DNA of 8,862 bases from Nitrosopumilaceae archaeon (GTDB taxonomy: Archaea > Thermoproteota > Nitrososphaeria > Nitrososphaerales > Nitrosopumilaceae). Below, piece after piece: positions 1 to 7,093 of this stretch. Where the stretch lies: contig DUJB01000054.1 of NCBI GenBank assembly GCA_013330055.1, positions 8,105 to 16,966 of the forward strand, written 5' to 3'. Both the position numbers and the translations under genes were made by a program. The notes below the pieces were generated by a model that worked only from the letters and a program-made list of their open reading frames with translations, had not been told where the DNA came from and did no database searches. Numbering within the stretch: the first letter of the stretch is position 1; every line of letters begins with the position of its first letter.

Positions 1-395
1 TGATCCCCTTTTGGCCACCTGTCATTTTGATACTCTTTGAAAATCCTGGAAAATGGATCAAACTTTACTAAATTGCCAGTGTTATATTCGGTAAACCATA
101 CGTTTCCAGACGAATCGGTGGTTATCGCTAGAGGCTGTGCACAATAAGTTGGAACACTAAATTCAGTTATGTATCGGTTAGACTTTGTTGAATTTGTTCC
201 ACAGAATGTTGTTCGCTGTTCTATAGGGTAATTATCTGCTGGAGTGCCAGTTAACGTTGGCTCTGGTTTATCTTTATCCGTGTTCAAATTAGGATCAGTA
301 TTAGTATTGCCCATAACTGCAAGTGCTATTGTAGAAGTCAGAAGTATTATTCCAAAAAACGCAGCAACTAGGAGTTGTTTTGCTTTTTTCTTCAC
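1..395 (-). CDS. Vgb/NHL-type beta-propeller protein, exported or membrane-anchored (N-terminal part)
   Basis: The first 131 residues are visible; the gene continues past the left edge. A lysine-rich N-terminus (MKKKAKQ) is followed by a hydrophobic segment at about residues 8-28, a signal peptide or membrane anchor. Next comes a polar Asp/Asn/Pro/Thr-rich linker, then the start of a propeller blade with the signature ITTDSSGNVWFTEYNTGNL. This D-x-x-G-N-x-W-F-T-E pattern is typical of streptogramin-lyase-like (Vgb) and NHL/SMP-30 repeats. Such proteins in Thaumarchaeota are usually annotated as Vgb-family, but true virginiamycin B lyase activity is not implied. I chose the GTG at 395 because a box GATATAAC (418-425) is centred about 26 nt upstream, fitting a leaderless start; the frame is closed by a stop at 426-428. 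pth2 lies 35 nt upstream on the same strand. The family call is fairly secure; the substrate is unknown. Confidence 0.75.
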   Translation of the reverse strand, partial: MKKKAKQLLVAAFFGIILLTSTIALAVMGNTNTDPNLNTDKDKPEPTLTGTPADNYPIEQRTTFCGTNSTKSNRYITEFSVPTYCAQPLAITTDSSGNVWFTEYNTGNLVKFDPFSRIFKEYQNDRWPKGD

Positions 396-417
396 AAATG
401 GCAGACGAATTTTCCTT

Positions 418-425
418 GTTATATC
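418..425 (-). promoter_or_regulatory. TATA-like box for the Vgb-like gene
   Basis: On the minus strand this reads GATATAAC, centred about 26 nt before the GTG at 395. It lies just after the pth2 stop codon. The distance fits an archaeal TATA box driving a leaderless transcript, and it supports separate transcription of the downstream gene. Confidence 0.5.
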
Positions 426-430
426 TTATT

Positions 431-787
431 CTACAAAAGCTTTAGATCTTTTGTAACTTTGTCTATCGTTATCTCTGGTGCTGGTCCTATTGAAATGCAA
501 GTAACTGTCCCTGGTGCGATCTGTGTATGTCCAGCATCTGTTACTTCTGACAAAGGAAGATCTAAAGATATTGCATGTTTTTTTACTTGCTCTAGTTGTT
601 CAAGACTTGTAACTTTAACAACAACTTTTTCCTGACCTGCCGTGATCCACTCTTTGTACCAGTCTGGTTTTGATTTGCGTACGTGCTCTGCTCCTAAAAC
701 GCAAGCATGTCCCACTTGAGCAGCAATTTTTCCAGTACCCATTTCAAGATCCTTTCTTACCACAATTACTTGTTTAATCAAACCCAT
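431..787 (-). CDS. pth2: Peptidyl-tRNA hydrolase, Pth2 family
   Basis: This cytosolic enzyme cleaves the ester bond of peptidyl-tRNA released by stalled ribosomes and so recycles tRNA. The 118 residues match the usual length (about 115-120) of archaeal/eukaryotic Pth2, which is unrelated in fold to bacterial Pth. The family hallmarks are visible: an N-terminal strand IKQVIVVRKDL, the segment MGTGKIAAQVGHA (residues 16-28, with K20, Q24 and H27), and the C-terminal motif TDAGHTQIAPGT (83-94) followed by CISIGPAP. The start is an ATG. The gene is divergent from the geranylgeranyl reductase gene, sharing a 74-bp intergenic region, and is followed 35 nt downstream by the Vgb-like gene. Nothing is missing or truncated. 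Identification is confident. Confidence 0.95.
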   Translation of the reverse strand: MGLIKQVIVVRKDLEMGTGKIAAQVGHACVLGAEHVRKSKPDWYKEWITAGQEKVVVKVTSLEQLEQVKKHAISLDLPLSEVTDAGHTQIAPGTVTCISIGPAPEITIDKVTKDLKLL

Positions 788-812
788 TACTGCTTTACAA
801 GTAATTAGAGTA

Positions 813-820
813 TGTTAAAC
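813..820 (-). promoter_or_regulatory. Possible TATA-like box for pth2
   Basis: On the minus strand this reads GTTTAACA, centred about 29 nt before the pth2 ATG. It is the best A/T element at the right distance, but it is weaker than the others in the window and would leave a few untranslated nucleotides. Confidence 0.35.
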
Positions 821-830
821 TTTTGAATTG

Positions 831-840
831 AAATAAATAA
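831..840 (+). promoter_or_regulatory. TATA-like box for the geranylgeranyl reductase gene
   Basis: AAATAAATAA is centred about 26 nt before the ATG at 862, the expected distance for a leaderless archaeal transcript. It therefore argues for the start at 862 over the in-frame TTG at 841, which would lie at the edge of the box. Confidence 0.5.
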
Positions 841-861
841 TTGTACACAAAATGTAAAGTC

Positions 862-1998
862 ATGGATTATGAAGTTATAATTGCAGGAGGTAGTGTCTCT
901 GGATTGTTATGTGCAAGAGAAATTGCACGATTAGGCCACAGTGTTTTAGTTCTAGAAGAAGATTATGAAATTGGTACTCCTGAACATTGCGGCGGTGTGG
1001 TAAGTGTCTCAGGGATTGAGGAACTTGGTGTAATTCCAACCAGAGGAACACTTGAGAACAAGATAAGTTCTGCATCCATAATCTCGCCATCTGGAAAGAG
1101 TTTCACACTAAATGCCAAGGCACAAAAAGTCTTAGTGTTAGACAGACGAGATTTTGATAAACAAATAGCACATCAAGCAAAAAATAACGGTGCAGAAATC
1201 TGGGTTAGAACATCTTTAAAAGAAATCAATGGCGATGAAGTAAAAACTTCGGTAGGCAGCCTGAAATGTAATGTGATAGTTGATGCACGTGGGGTCTCTT
1301 CCTTAATTGGCAAAGACCGAGAAGGGATACTGCAATCTGCACAGTATGAAGTATATGCAGACTGGATTGATAAAGACAGAATTGAAGTCTATTTTGATCA
1401 AGAAAAATACCCTGGCTTTTTTGCTTGGATTATTCCTACATGTACAGATATAGCCAAAGTGGGTGTCGCAGGAAAGGGAATAAACGCAGCAATAACACTT
1501 GAAAACTTTCTTTCACAAAAAGGGAAGCATTCTATCGTGAGAAAGATCTTTGCACCTATATGGATAAAAGGCCCAATTGAAAACTTTGTTACAAAAAATA
1601 TAGTTACAATAGGAGACGCAGCTGGCCAGTCAAAGCCTACTACTGCCGGTGGGATATATTCATGCGGTCTTGGTGGTATATTTGCAGGAAGAGCAATTTC
1701 AAAGTATTTGGGATCTGGAAATCAATCCGATCTATTAGGATATCAAAAGAGTTGGTCTGAAAAATTTGGCCATGAATTTCAAAACATGCTTCTTGCACGA
1801 AAACTTTTTGAAAGATTTGATAACAGATCAATTGACAAGATGTTTGAATCTGTCACACCGGAGATCTTAGAAGAGATCTCAAAAGAAGGGACGTTTGATT
1901 TTCATACTGTCTCTCTTGCAAAACTTCTTGGTGTGAAAGGATCGGTAAAGACAGTACAGGCAATTTTAGGTAGTGAATTTAGACGACTGTTGACATGA
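862..1998 (+). CDS. Geranylgeranyl reductase family FAD-dependent oxidoreductase
   Basis: A 378-residue flavoprotein of the family that saturates the isoprenoid chains of archaeal membrane lipids (digeranylgeranylglycerophospholipid reductase) or other geranylgeranyl groups. Features in order: an N-terminal FAD-binding fold, EVIIAGGSVSGLL (4-16), with the acidic residue closing its second strand at E32; a PEHCGG segment (40-45) with the Cys often conserved in this family; PGFFAWIIP (184-192), a variant of the family's P-x-x-Y-x-W-x-F-P substrate-pocket motif; and GDAAG (251-255), which contacts FAD. The dinucleotide motif reads GGSVSG, with Ser at the middle Gly of GxGxxG, a variant known in related monooxygenases. 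The start at ATG 862 follows the promoter position; the in-frame TTG at 841 would add seven residues. Thaumarchaeota carry several paralogs, so the exact substrate is inferred only. Confidence 0.85.
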   Translation: MDYEVIIAGGSVSGLLCAREIARLGHSVLVLEEDYEIGTPEHCGGVVSVSGIEELGVIPTRGTLENKISSASIISPSGKSFTLNAKAQKVLVLDRRDFDKQIAHQAKNNGAEIWVRTSLKEINGDEVKTSVGSLKCNVIVDARGVSSLIGKDREGILQSAQYEVYADWIDKDRIEVYFDQEKYPGFFAWIIPTCTDIAKVGVAGKGINAAITLENFLSQKGKHSIVRKIFAPIWIKGPIENFVTKNIVTIGDAAGQSKPTTAGGIYSCGLGGIFAGRAISKYLGSGNQSDLLGYQKSWSEKFGHEFQNMLLARKLFERFDNRSIDKMFESVTPEILEEISKEGTFDFHTVSLAKLLGVKGSVKTVQAILGSEFRRLLT

Positions 1999-2022
1999 GA
2001 TGAAGTACAATTGATAAGCAAG

Positions 2023-2030
2023 ATATAAAT
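2023..2030 (+). promoter_or_regulatory. TATA-like box for the zinc-ribbon/aEF-1 beta/Cdc48 unit
   Basis: ATATAAAT is centred about 27 nt before the ATG at 2054. No ribosome-binding site precedes that ATG, so the four-gene transcript is probably leaderless. A short T run (2035-2039) could help end the upstream transcript. Confidence 0.5.
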
Positions 2031-2053
2031 TCGGTTTTTAATCAGGTCAGAAC

Positions 2054-2233
2054 ATGTCATCATCCATTACACTACCAGTATGCAGCTCGTGCCACCGAAC
2101 TATCATGCCTAATGATAAATGTGTAAAATTCAACTGCCCAAACTGTGGTTCTGTATTGCTGTGGAGATGCGAGAGCTGTAGAGAAGCTGCGAGAGCTTAC
2201 GAATGCAATTCTTGTAAATTTAACGGACCATAA
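2054..2233 (+). CDS. Four-CxxC zinc-ribbon miniprotein (HVO_2753-like)
   Basis: A 59-residue protein with four evenly spaced CxxC pairs: C10-C13, C28-C31, C39-C42 and C51-C54. This arrangement can bind two zinc ions and matches the small archaeal zinc-finger proteins exemplified by HVO_2753 of Haloferax. It also contains C23, outside the pairs. The sequence is basic and polar with no signal or membrane segment, so it is cytosolic. It starts at ATG 2054, about 27 nt after a TATA-like box, and ends 3 nt before aEF-1 beta. Linkage of this family to aEF-1 beta is, from memory, widespread in archaea, which suggests a role in translation or RNA binding. The biochemical function is not established, and the assignment rests on the cysteine pattern plus neighbourhood. 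Confidence 0.9.
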   Translation: MSSSITLPVCSSCHRTIMPNDKCVKFNCPNCGSVLLWRCESCREAARAYECNSCKFNGP

Positions 2234-2236
2234 AAA

Positions 2237-2518
2237 ATGGCACGATTATTACTTAAAGCAAAAATTCTTCCTACAGGTACAGAAATAGATCTAGACAGTG
2301 TAGCAAAAAAGATCGGCTCTACACTAAAGGACGAGATCAAGCTTTCAAAATACACCAAAGAGCCACTAGCTTTTGGTCTCTACTTTATTAACGCAGAATT
2401 TTCCCTAGACGACAAGGAAGGACAGATGGACTCACTTGAAAATGCAGTCAGATCTATTGAAGGAGTAGGAGAGTTTGAGGTCTTGGGAATGAGCAGAGCA
2501 TCTGTTGATGTAAAGTAG
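2237..2518 (+). CDS. ef1b: Translation elongation factor 1-beta (aEF-1 beta)
   Basis: Guanine-nucleotide exchange factor that reloads aEF-1 alpha with GTP during elongation. The 93 residues agree with the usual archaeal length (about 88-95), which corresponds to only the C-terminal catalytic domain of eukaryotic eEF1B. Family features are a starting strand [19 protein letters not shown], a central [20 protein letters not shown] and the C-terminal [17 protein letters not shown] segment, which together form a ferredoxin-like fold. The start ATG lies 3 nt after the zinc-ribbon gene and the stop lies 8 nt before the Cdc48 start, so the genes are almost certainly co-transcribed. Nothing is unusual in the protein itself. 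Identification is confident. Confidence 0.95.
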   Translation: MARLLLKAKILPTGTEIDLDSVAKKIGSTLKDEIKLSKYTKEPLAFGLYFINAEFSLDDKEGQMDSLENAVRSIEGVGEFEVLGMSRASVDVK

Positions 2519-2526
2519 GTGTCTTT

Positions 2527-4698
2527 TTGGTACGAAAAGAAGAACCCCTGCAAATGCGTGTAGGTGAAGCAAAACAACGGGATGTAGGAAAGAGACGAGC
2601 TAGAATCGAGCCTGAAGCCATGGAATATCTTCACGTAGAACCTGGCGATATGGTGGAAATTCTTGGAAAAAGACCCAGCTGTGCAATAGTGTGGCCTACA
2701 GATGACGATGATAAAGAACCTGACATGATACGAATTGATGGACAAACAAGAAAGAATGTCGGTGTTTCAGTAAATGATCTAGTTACTGTACAAAAAATAG
2801 TTGCAAAACCTGCAAAAAGTGTTGTATTGATGCCAGTAAATGGTAATGTTACTGTAGACAAGGAGTTTACTGATTTTGTAAAAAACAGACTCAAAGGACT
2901 ACCCCTGTCCGAAGGCGATGAAATCTCTGTAATGATTCTTGGAAACTCGATGGACTTTAAAATTCACAAAATCTCACCAAAGAGCGTAGTTAAGATTGAA
3001 CGTGGGACAACACTGACAATTTTAAGTGAAACATCAGTTGAGAAAAAAATTCGTGTGACATATGAAGAAATTGGTGGACTAAGGGCGCAAACAAAAAGAA
3101 TGCGAGAAATTGTAGAACTCCCTCTAAGACATCCAGAAGTTTTTACCAGATTTGGAATAGAACCGCATAGTGGAATTTTGCTTTACGGTCCGCCTGGATG
3201 TGGAAAAACTTTGATTGCCAAAGTTCTTGCAAGCGAATCAGAAGCAAACTTTTATTCCATAAACGGACCAGAAATTATGAACAAATATTACGGAGAAACA
3301 GAAGCAAGACTACGTGACATATTCAAAGAAGCAAAAGAAAACTCACCAAGTGTAATATTCATTGATGAAATTGATGCAATAGCTCCAAAAAGAGAAGAAG
3401 CATATGGAGATGTGGAAAAAAGAGTGGTTGCACAACTATTAGCTTTGATGGATGGACTTACTGAAAGAGGTCAAGTCATTGTTTTAGGTGCAACAAATAG
3501 ACCTGAAAGCGTAGACCCCGCTCTGCGAAGACCGGGGAGATTTGATAGAGAAATAGAAATCTCTGTACCAAACGCAGATGGGAGACTGGAGATTTTACAT
3601 ATCCACACAAGAGGAATGCCTCTTGAGAATGATGTGGATCTCAAGATACTTGCTGCAGAACTTCATGGATACACTGGTGCTGACATTAAATCGCTTTGTA
3701 GGGAAGCAGCTATGAAAGCTCTTAGAAATTATTTCCCAGAAATTGATGTGGAAACAGAAAAAATCTCATCTGAAATTTTACAGTCAATGAAAGTTAGCTT
3801 ACAGGATTTCTATGATGCAATGCATGAGATAGTTCCAACCGCTATGCGGGAATTTTATGTTGAAAGCCCAAAGGTGTGGTGGAGAGATGTTGGTGGACTA
3901 GATGATTCAAAAAGAACGCTCCGTGACAACTTGATCACTGCAATAAAAGAACCAGGAAAATTCCAAAAAATGGGAATCAAACCTCCAAAAGGTGCATTAC
4001 TGTATGGTCCACCAGGATGTGGAAAGACGTTGCTTGCAAGAGCGCTTGCAACAGAAAGCGGTGCAAACATGATTTTTGTCCGAGGTCCCGAAGTATTGTC
4101 AAAATGGGTTGGAGAATCAGAAAAAGCAGTAAGAGAAATATTCAGAAAAGCCAAGGCGTCGTCCCCATGTATTGTGATATTTGATGAGCTAGATTCATTT
4201 GCAAGGACAAAATCAGGCGAAGATGGTGGAGTTGGCGAGAGACTTTTGAGTCAACTCTTAACTGAAATGGAAGACGGAGGAGCTTCACGAGTAATTGTAA
4301 TTGGAATTTCAAACAGACCAGACTTGATAGAAACTTCTTTACTAAGACCAGGAAGGCTAGACTTGATCCTGTATATTCAACCTCCAGACGAAAAAGGAAG
4401 ACTAGAAATCATAAAGATTCTAACCCGACAAATGCCTCTTTCTAATGATGTGGATTTAAAAGAAATTGCAGTAGCAACAAAAAGTTACAGTGGAGCTGAT
4501 CTAGTTGCAATATGCAGGGAATCTGCAGTACATGCAATGCAAAACGAATCTGCAAAAATAGGAAGCGCAGACTTTGCAGCAGCACTAAAGCTTGTAAAAC
4601 CCTCAATCACAAAAGTTGTTGACGAATGGTATGGCACAATAAAAGAGAATATATCATATGCCATACCAAAGCCAATCGATAAGACATTTTACGGCTAA
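2527..4698 (+). CDS. cdc48: Cdc48/VCP-like two-ring AAA+ ATPase with C-terminal HbYX motif
   Basis: A 723-residue hexameric unfoldase of the Cdc48/p97/VAT family. Domains: N-domain (about 1-170, double-psi barrel with [16 protein letters not shown]), D1 (about 175-430) and D2 (about 445-705). D1 shows Walker A GPPGCGKT (221-228), pore loop KYYGE (253-257), Walker B FIDEID (278-283) and arginine fingers in RRPGRFD (334-340). D2 shows Walker A GPPGCGKT (494-501), pore-loop W527 in KWVGE and Walker B IFDELD (551-556). Both ATPase sites look intact. The aromatic pore loops in both rings fit active substrate threading, as known for archaeal VAT. The protein ends F721-Y722-G723, a hydrophobic-Tyr-X tail of the kind that docks ATPases on the 20S proteasome. 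The TTG start gives MVRKEEPLQ; an ATG at 2554 (residue 10) is the alternative. It is followed 2 nt later by a winged-helix protein. Confidence 0.95.
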   Translation: MVRKEEPLQMRVGEAKQRDVGKRRARIEPEAMEYLHVEPGDMVEILGKRPSCAIVWPTDDDDKEPDMIRIDGQTRKNVGVSVNDLVTVQKIVAKPAKSVVLMPVNGNVTVDKEFTDFVKNRLKGLPLSEGDEISVMILGNSMDFKIHKISPKSVVKIERGTTLTILSETSVEKKIRVTYEEIGGLRAQTKRMREIVELPLRHPEVFTRFGIEPHSGILLYGPPGCGKTLIAKVLASESEANFYSINGPEIMNKYYGETEARLRDIFKEAKENSPSVIFIDEIDAIAPKREEAYGDVEKRVVAQLLALMDGLTERGQVIVLGATNRPESVDPALRRPGRFDREIEISVPNADGRLEILHIHTRGMPLENDVDLKILAAELHGYTGADIKSLCREAAMKALRNYFPEIDVETEKISSEILQSMKVSLQDFYDAMHEIVPTAMREFYVESPKVWWRDVGGLDDSKRTLRDNLITAIKEPGKFQKMGIKPPKGALLYGPPGCGKTLLARALATESGANMIFVRGPEVLSKWVGESEKAVREIFRKAKASSPCIVIFDELDSFARTKSGEDGGVGERLLSQLLTEMEDGGASRVIVIGISNRPDLIETSLLRPGRLDLILYIQPPDEKGRLEIIKILTRQMPLSNDVDLKEIAVATKSYSGADLVAICRESAVHAMQNESAKIGSADFAAALKLVKPSITKVVDEWYGTIKENISYAIPKPIDKTFYG

Positions 4699-4700
4699 AC

Positions 4701-5015
4701 ATGAATCTACCATTGAAAAATCTAGTATATGAAAAGATAAAGGAATCTGGGTCGTTAACGGACTCGGAACTGTCAAAAATTCTTGTAAAAGAAGGGATTG
4801 TTCTTCCTGATGATGAATTTAACAAAACTCTACTTGACTTGGAAATATATGGACTAGTCAAAGTAGGTTGGCTAACAAAAGATGAACGCAGAATTGAAAT
4901 TGTAGAAAAACAAGAGGAAGAAGACGAAGTGGAAGCACAGAATCGTGAAAAACTAGAACGCGATTACGAAGCTGGATTCCCAGGCGTTGAACAAGAACAA
5001 GATCAAGAAGTCTAG
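4701..5015 (+). CDS. Winged-helix-like protein with acidic C-terminal tail, cotranscribed with cdc48
   Basis: A 104-residue protein that I do not recognise as a named family. Residues 1-70 have a winged-helix pattern: helix NLVYEKIKESG, helix LTDSELSKILVKEG, helix DDEFNKTLLDLEIYGLVKV, then a wing WLTKDERRIEIVEK. The rest is highly charged and probably disordered or helical, rich in Glu (EEEDEVEAQNREKLERDYEA) and ending in EQEQDQEV. The ATG comes 2 nt after the cdc48 stop, so it is translated from the same mRNA and may be a Cdc48 partner, adaptor or regulator; this is inference from position. A DNA-binding role is the other option, though the acidic tail argues against a simple DNA binder. Its stop codon directly abuts the stop of the convergent ctaB gene. 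Confidence 0.8.
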   Translation: MNLPLKNLVYEKIKESGSLTDSELSKILVKEGIVLPDDEFNKTLLDLEIYGLVKVGWLTKDERRIEIVEKQEEEDEVEAQNREKLERDYEAGFPGVEQEQDQEV

Positions 5016-5888
5016 TCAGATTCTAAAGTGAAATGCGGCATCTAGTGCTATTGCTACAAATATTATTGTAAGATATGGAGCGGTAACTTTGTATGCCTTC
5101 CAAGCAAATTCTGGTGTTGGATTCTTTGTAAGCTTGTAATGATACACAAACAATAAACCGCCTGAGATTGCAGCTACTGTAAGATACACAAGACCTAGTC
5201 CAAATGCATAGAGCATAAGAGAGTAAGGTAACAAGATTGCGGTATTGATCAAAATATAATTTGAGGTTTTTTGCATTCCAATTAACACTGGGAGCATGGG
5301 AACCTTGGCTTCTGCATAATCATCTCTGATTTTCATAGCAAGACACCAAAAGTGAGATGGAGTCCAGACAAAAACTAACATTCCTACTAGTGTTCCAAGC
5401 AAATCCATAGAACCAGTTGCAGCTGACCATCCGGCCATAGAGGCTGCACTTCCTGCAAATCCTCCGATTACAATATTTGATGAATTCTTTCTTTTAAGCC
5501 ATGCAGTGTACACAATGACGTAAAAGAAAATTCCTAATGCGATGAAAAATGTAGAAACTAGATTTAATGTAATTGCAGCATAAATTACAGATGCCGCACT
5601 TACTGCCATGCCATATGCAAGTACACTTTTTGCAGACATTCTGCCAGATGGAATTGGCCTTGTGCTTGTACGTTTCATCAAGGGATCGATGTCTTTGTCG
5701 TAGTAGTGATTTAATGCACTAGAACCAGCAGAAGCAAGTGCCCCCGATATGATAATGTGGAACAAGCCCCAATTGTTTAGCTCAGGACCGATAAGCTTGC
5801 TTGCGGCATACATGGATGTAACTGCAGTAATTACAAGTAGAATTACAATACGCGGTTTTGATATTTCTAAGATCTCTTTTATTCCCAA
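5016..5888 (-). CDS. ctaB: Protoheme IX farnesyltransferase (heme O synthase)
   Basis: An integral-membrane UbiA-family prenyltransferase that attaches a farnesyl (or longer) chain to heme B to give heme O, the precursor of heme A-type cofactors of heme-copper oxidases. The 290 residues match family length. The first prenyl-diphosphate/Mg site is N60-x3-D64-x3-D68 in LNHYYDKDID, followed by the family segment KRTSTRPIPSG (72-82). The second conserved loop is RDDYAEAKVPMLPV, preceded by TPSHFW. Several long hydrophobic segments span the whole protein. The start codon is TTG at 5888; a stop in the same frame 36-45 nt upstream and the lack of an upstream ATG support it. It is divergent from the double-cupredoxin gene, and its stop codon is immediately adjacent to that of the gene at 4701-5015. 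No oxidase subunit gene is in the window. Confidence 0.93.
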   Translation of the reverse strand: MGIKEILEISKPRIVILLVITAVTSMYAASKLIGPELNNWGLFHIIISGALASAGSSALNHYYDKDIDPLMKRTSTRPIPSGRMSAKSVLAYGMAVSAASVIYAAITLNLVSTFFIALGIFFYVIVYTAWLKRKNSSNIVIGGFAGSAASMAGWSAATGSMDLLGTLVGMLVFVWTPSHFWCLAMKIRDDYAEAKVPMLPVLIGMQKTSNYILINTAILLPYSLMLYAFGLGLVYLTVAAISGGLLFVYHYKLTKNPTPEFAWKAYKVTAPYLTIIFVAIALDAAFHFRI

Positions 5889-5912
5889 CTCTTTGTTAGC
5901 GGTTTTGTTAGG

Positions 5913-5925
5913 GATTTAATTTATT
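5913..5925 (-). promoter_or_regulatory. A/T box, probable ctaB promoter
   Basis: The minus strand reads AATAAATTAAATC, its promoter-proximal half lying about 28 nt before the TTG start of ctaB. It occupies one side of the 97-bp region between the divergent ctaB and cupredoxin genes; the other promoter lies about 40 nt away. Confidence 0.45.
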
Positions 5926-5954
5926 CGAAGTTTGCAATCTTGGGTCCAAAAGGA

Positions 5955-5962
5955 TTATTTAT
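5955..5962 (+). promoter_or_regulatory. TATA-like box for the double-cupredoxin gene
   Basis: TTATTTAT is centred about 27 nt before the ATG at 5986 and is preceded by a purine-rich AAAAGGA that could act as the BRE. Its position argues against the GTG at 5971 and the TTG at 5932 as starts. Confidence 0.55.
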
Positions 5963-5985
5963 CTCACCTCGTGAATGTACCACAA

Positions 5986-7086
5986 ATGAGCGACTGGGAT
6001 CTTATGATGCCTGGAATGGGTCTTACTGCAGTAGGACTAGCAGGTGTGGTTGTCTCCTACGCTGGCATTGCAAAGACATTCATTGATGGAATGCACGCTC
6101 TTACTGGACTTACAATGTTCGTAGGTCTGATCTTTTTGGCATGTGGAATTCTAAGCGGAGGCGTTTCTACAAGTAATCGAGCCAAAGCTACTACTTTGGT
6201 AATTTTCGGGATTGCAGGTTCCTTTGGTGCGTTTGCTTTTACAATGACATCTGTATTAACATTGCCAACATTTGCAGGAGTCTTGCTTGTTATCATTATT
6301 CCAACAGTTGTCATATCTTACGCTGCAATGAAAATACCGCAGTATGCAAAACCAATTTCTGTGATTTTTATCTTGGCAGCGGGGGTGGGAATTGCATCCT
6401 TTGTAACGCTTGGATTTGTAGGACCTGGTGCACAGTTTTCGTTGCAGCCTCCAGTTGAAGAACCTGAAAAACCCGTTGAGCAAGTACCTGTTGTAAAGGC
6501 AATACCAGTAGAGATACTTGTAGGCGCTTCTATTCCTGATAATCCTGATTATGATCCAGATGCATTAACTGTGAATAAAGGCGATGTGGTGGAATGGACA
6601 AATAACGACAATGTTATGCATACGGTAACTAGTCAAGCTGACCTTGGAGAAACATTTGACTCTAGTGTAATTTCTGCTGGTTCAAAATACCAACTAGATA
6701 CTAAAGATCTTGCAGCAGGTGAATATCCGTACTTCTGTTCAGTGCATCCGTTAATGACAGCAACTCTAGTAGTAAAAGAACCCACAGCGCAAGTAACTAC
6801 CAAAGTAAGTATCCCATCTGGAGCAATGACACAAAGTGAAGGACAATTGTACTTTGATCCTAAAGAAATTACTGTATCAGCTGGAACAATAGTAGTTTGG
6901 TCAAACGATGACATTGCAGCACACACCGTTACAAGTGGAAATCCAACATCGGGGGCATCAGGTGCATTTGATTCAGATATACTAGCTGCAGGAAAAACAT
7001 TTGAATACAAATTTGATTCTCCTGGAGCAACAGAGTACTACTGTTTACTTCATCCATGGATGACAGGTAAAGTCACGGTACAATAG
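5986..7086 (+). CDS. Five-helix membrane protein with two C-terminal cupredoxin domains
   Basis: A 366-residue protein. The first ~145 residues hold five likely transmembrane helices (about 12-32, 38-60, 67-91, 95-115, 121-145). A Pro/Glu-rich linker (152-170) leads to two plastocyanin/halocyanin-like domains (about 172-265 and 272-366), probably outside the membrane. Each has a complete type 1 copper site: H212, C251, H254, M257 in the first (CSVHPLM) and H313, C353, H356, M359 in the second (CLLHPWM). It is thus a likely electron carrier or electron-relay subunit of the copper-based respiratory chain of ammonia-oxidizing archaea; its partner is unknown. ATG 5986 is chosen over the in-frame TTG 5932 and GTG 5971 because a TATA-like box lies about 27 nt upstream. 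It is divergent from ctaB and 7 nt ahead of the JAMM protease gene. Confidence 0.88.
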   Translation: MSDWDLMMPGMGLTAVGLAGVVVSYAGIAKTFIDGMHALTGLTMFVGLIFLACGILSGGVSTSNRAKATTLVIFGIAGSFGAFAFTMTSVLTLPTFAGVLLVIIIPTVVISYAAMKIPQYAKPISVIFILAAGVGIASFVTLGFVGPGAQFSLQPPVEEPEKPVEQVPVVKAIPVEILVGASIPDNPDYDPDALTVNKGDVVEWTNNDNVMHTVTSQADLGETFDSSVISAGSKYQLDTKDLAAGEYPYFCSVHPLMTATLVVKEPTAQVTTKVSIPSGAMTQSEGQLYFDPKEITVSAGTIVVWSNDDIAAHTVTSGNPTSGASGAFDSDILAAGKTFEYKFDSPGATEYYCLLHPWMTGKVTVQ

Positions 7087-7093
7087 AGAAACA

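Noticed and set aside
244..635. Plus-strand open frames of 70 and 86 codons
   Set aside because: They lie opposite the Vgb-like gene and pth2, whose protein families are clear, and their translations have no recognisable pattern.
841..861. TTG start that would extend the geranylgeranyl reductase by seven residues
   Set aside because: It abuts the TATA-like box, and the ATG at 862 begins directly at the FAD-binding strand.
2380..2894. Minus-strand open frames across aEF-1 beta and the start of cdc48
   Set aside because: They are antisense to strongly conserved genes, with unstructured Ser/Phe-rich translations typical of shadows.
5932..5985. TTG or GTG starts for the double-cupredoxin protein
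   Set aside because: They lie before or too close to the TATTTAT-type box at 5955-5962; the ATG at 5986 has the correct spacing.
6057..7010. Three minus-strand open frames over the double-cupredoxin gene
   Set aside because: The plus-strand frame has full membrane and copper-site logic; the antisense products show none.
7050..7063. Perfect 14-bp palindrome TCATCCATGGATGA
   Set aside because: It lies inside the codons for the HPWM copper motif of the second cupredoxin domain; the coding constraint explains it and no second copy was noticed.
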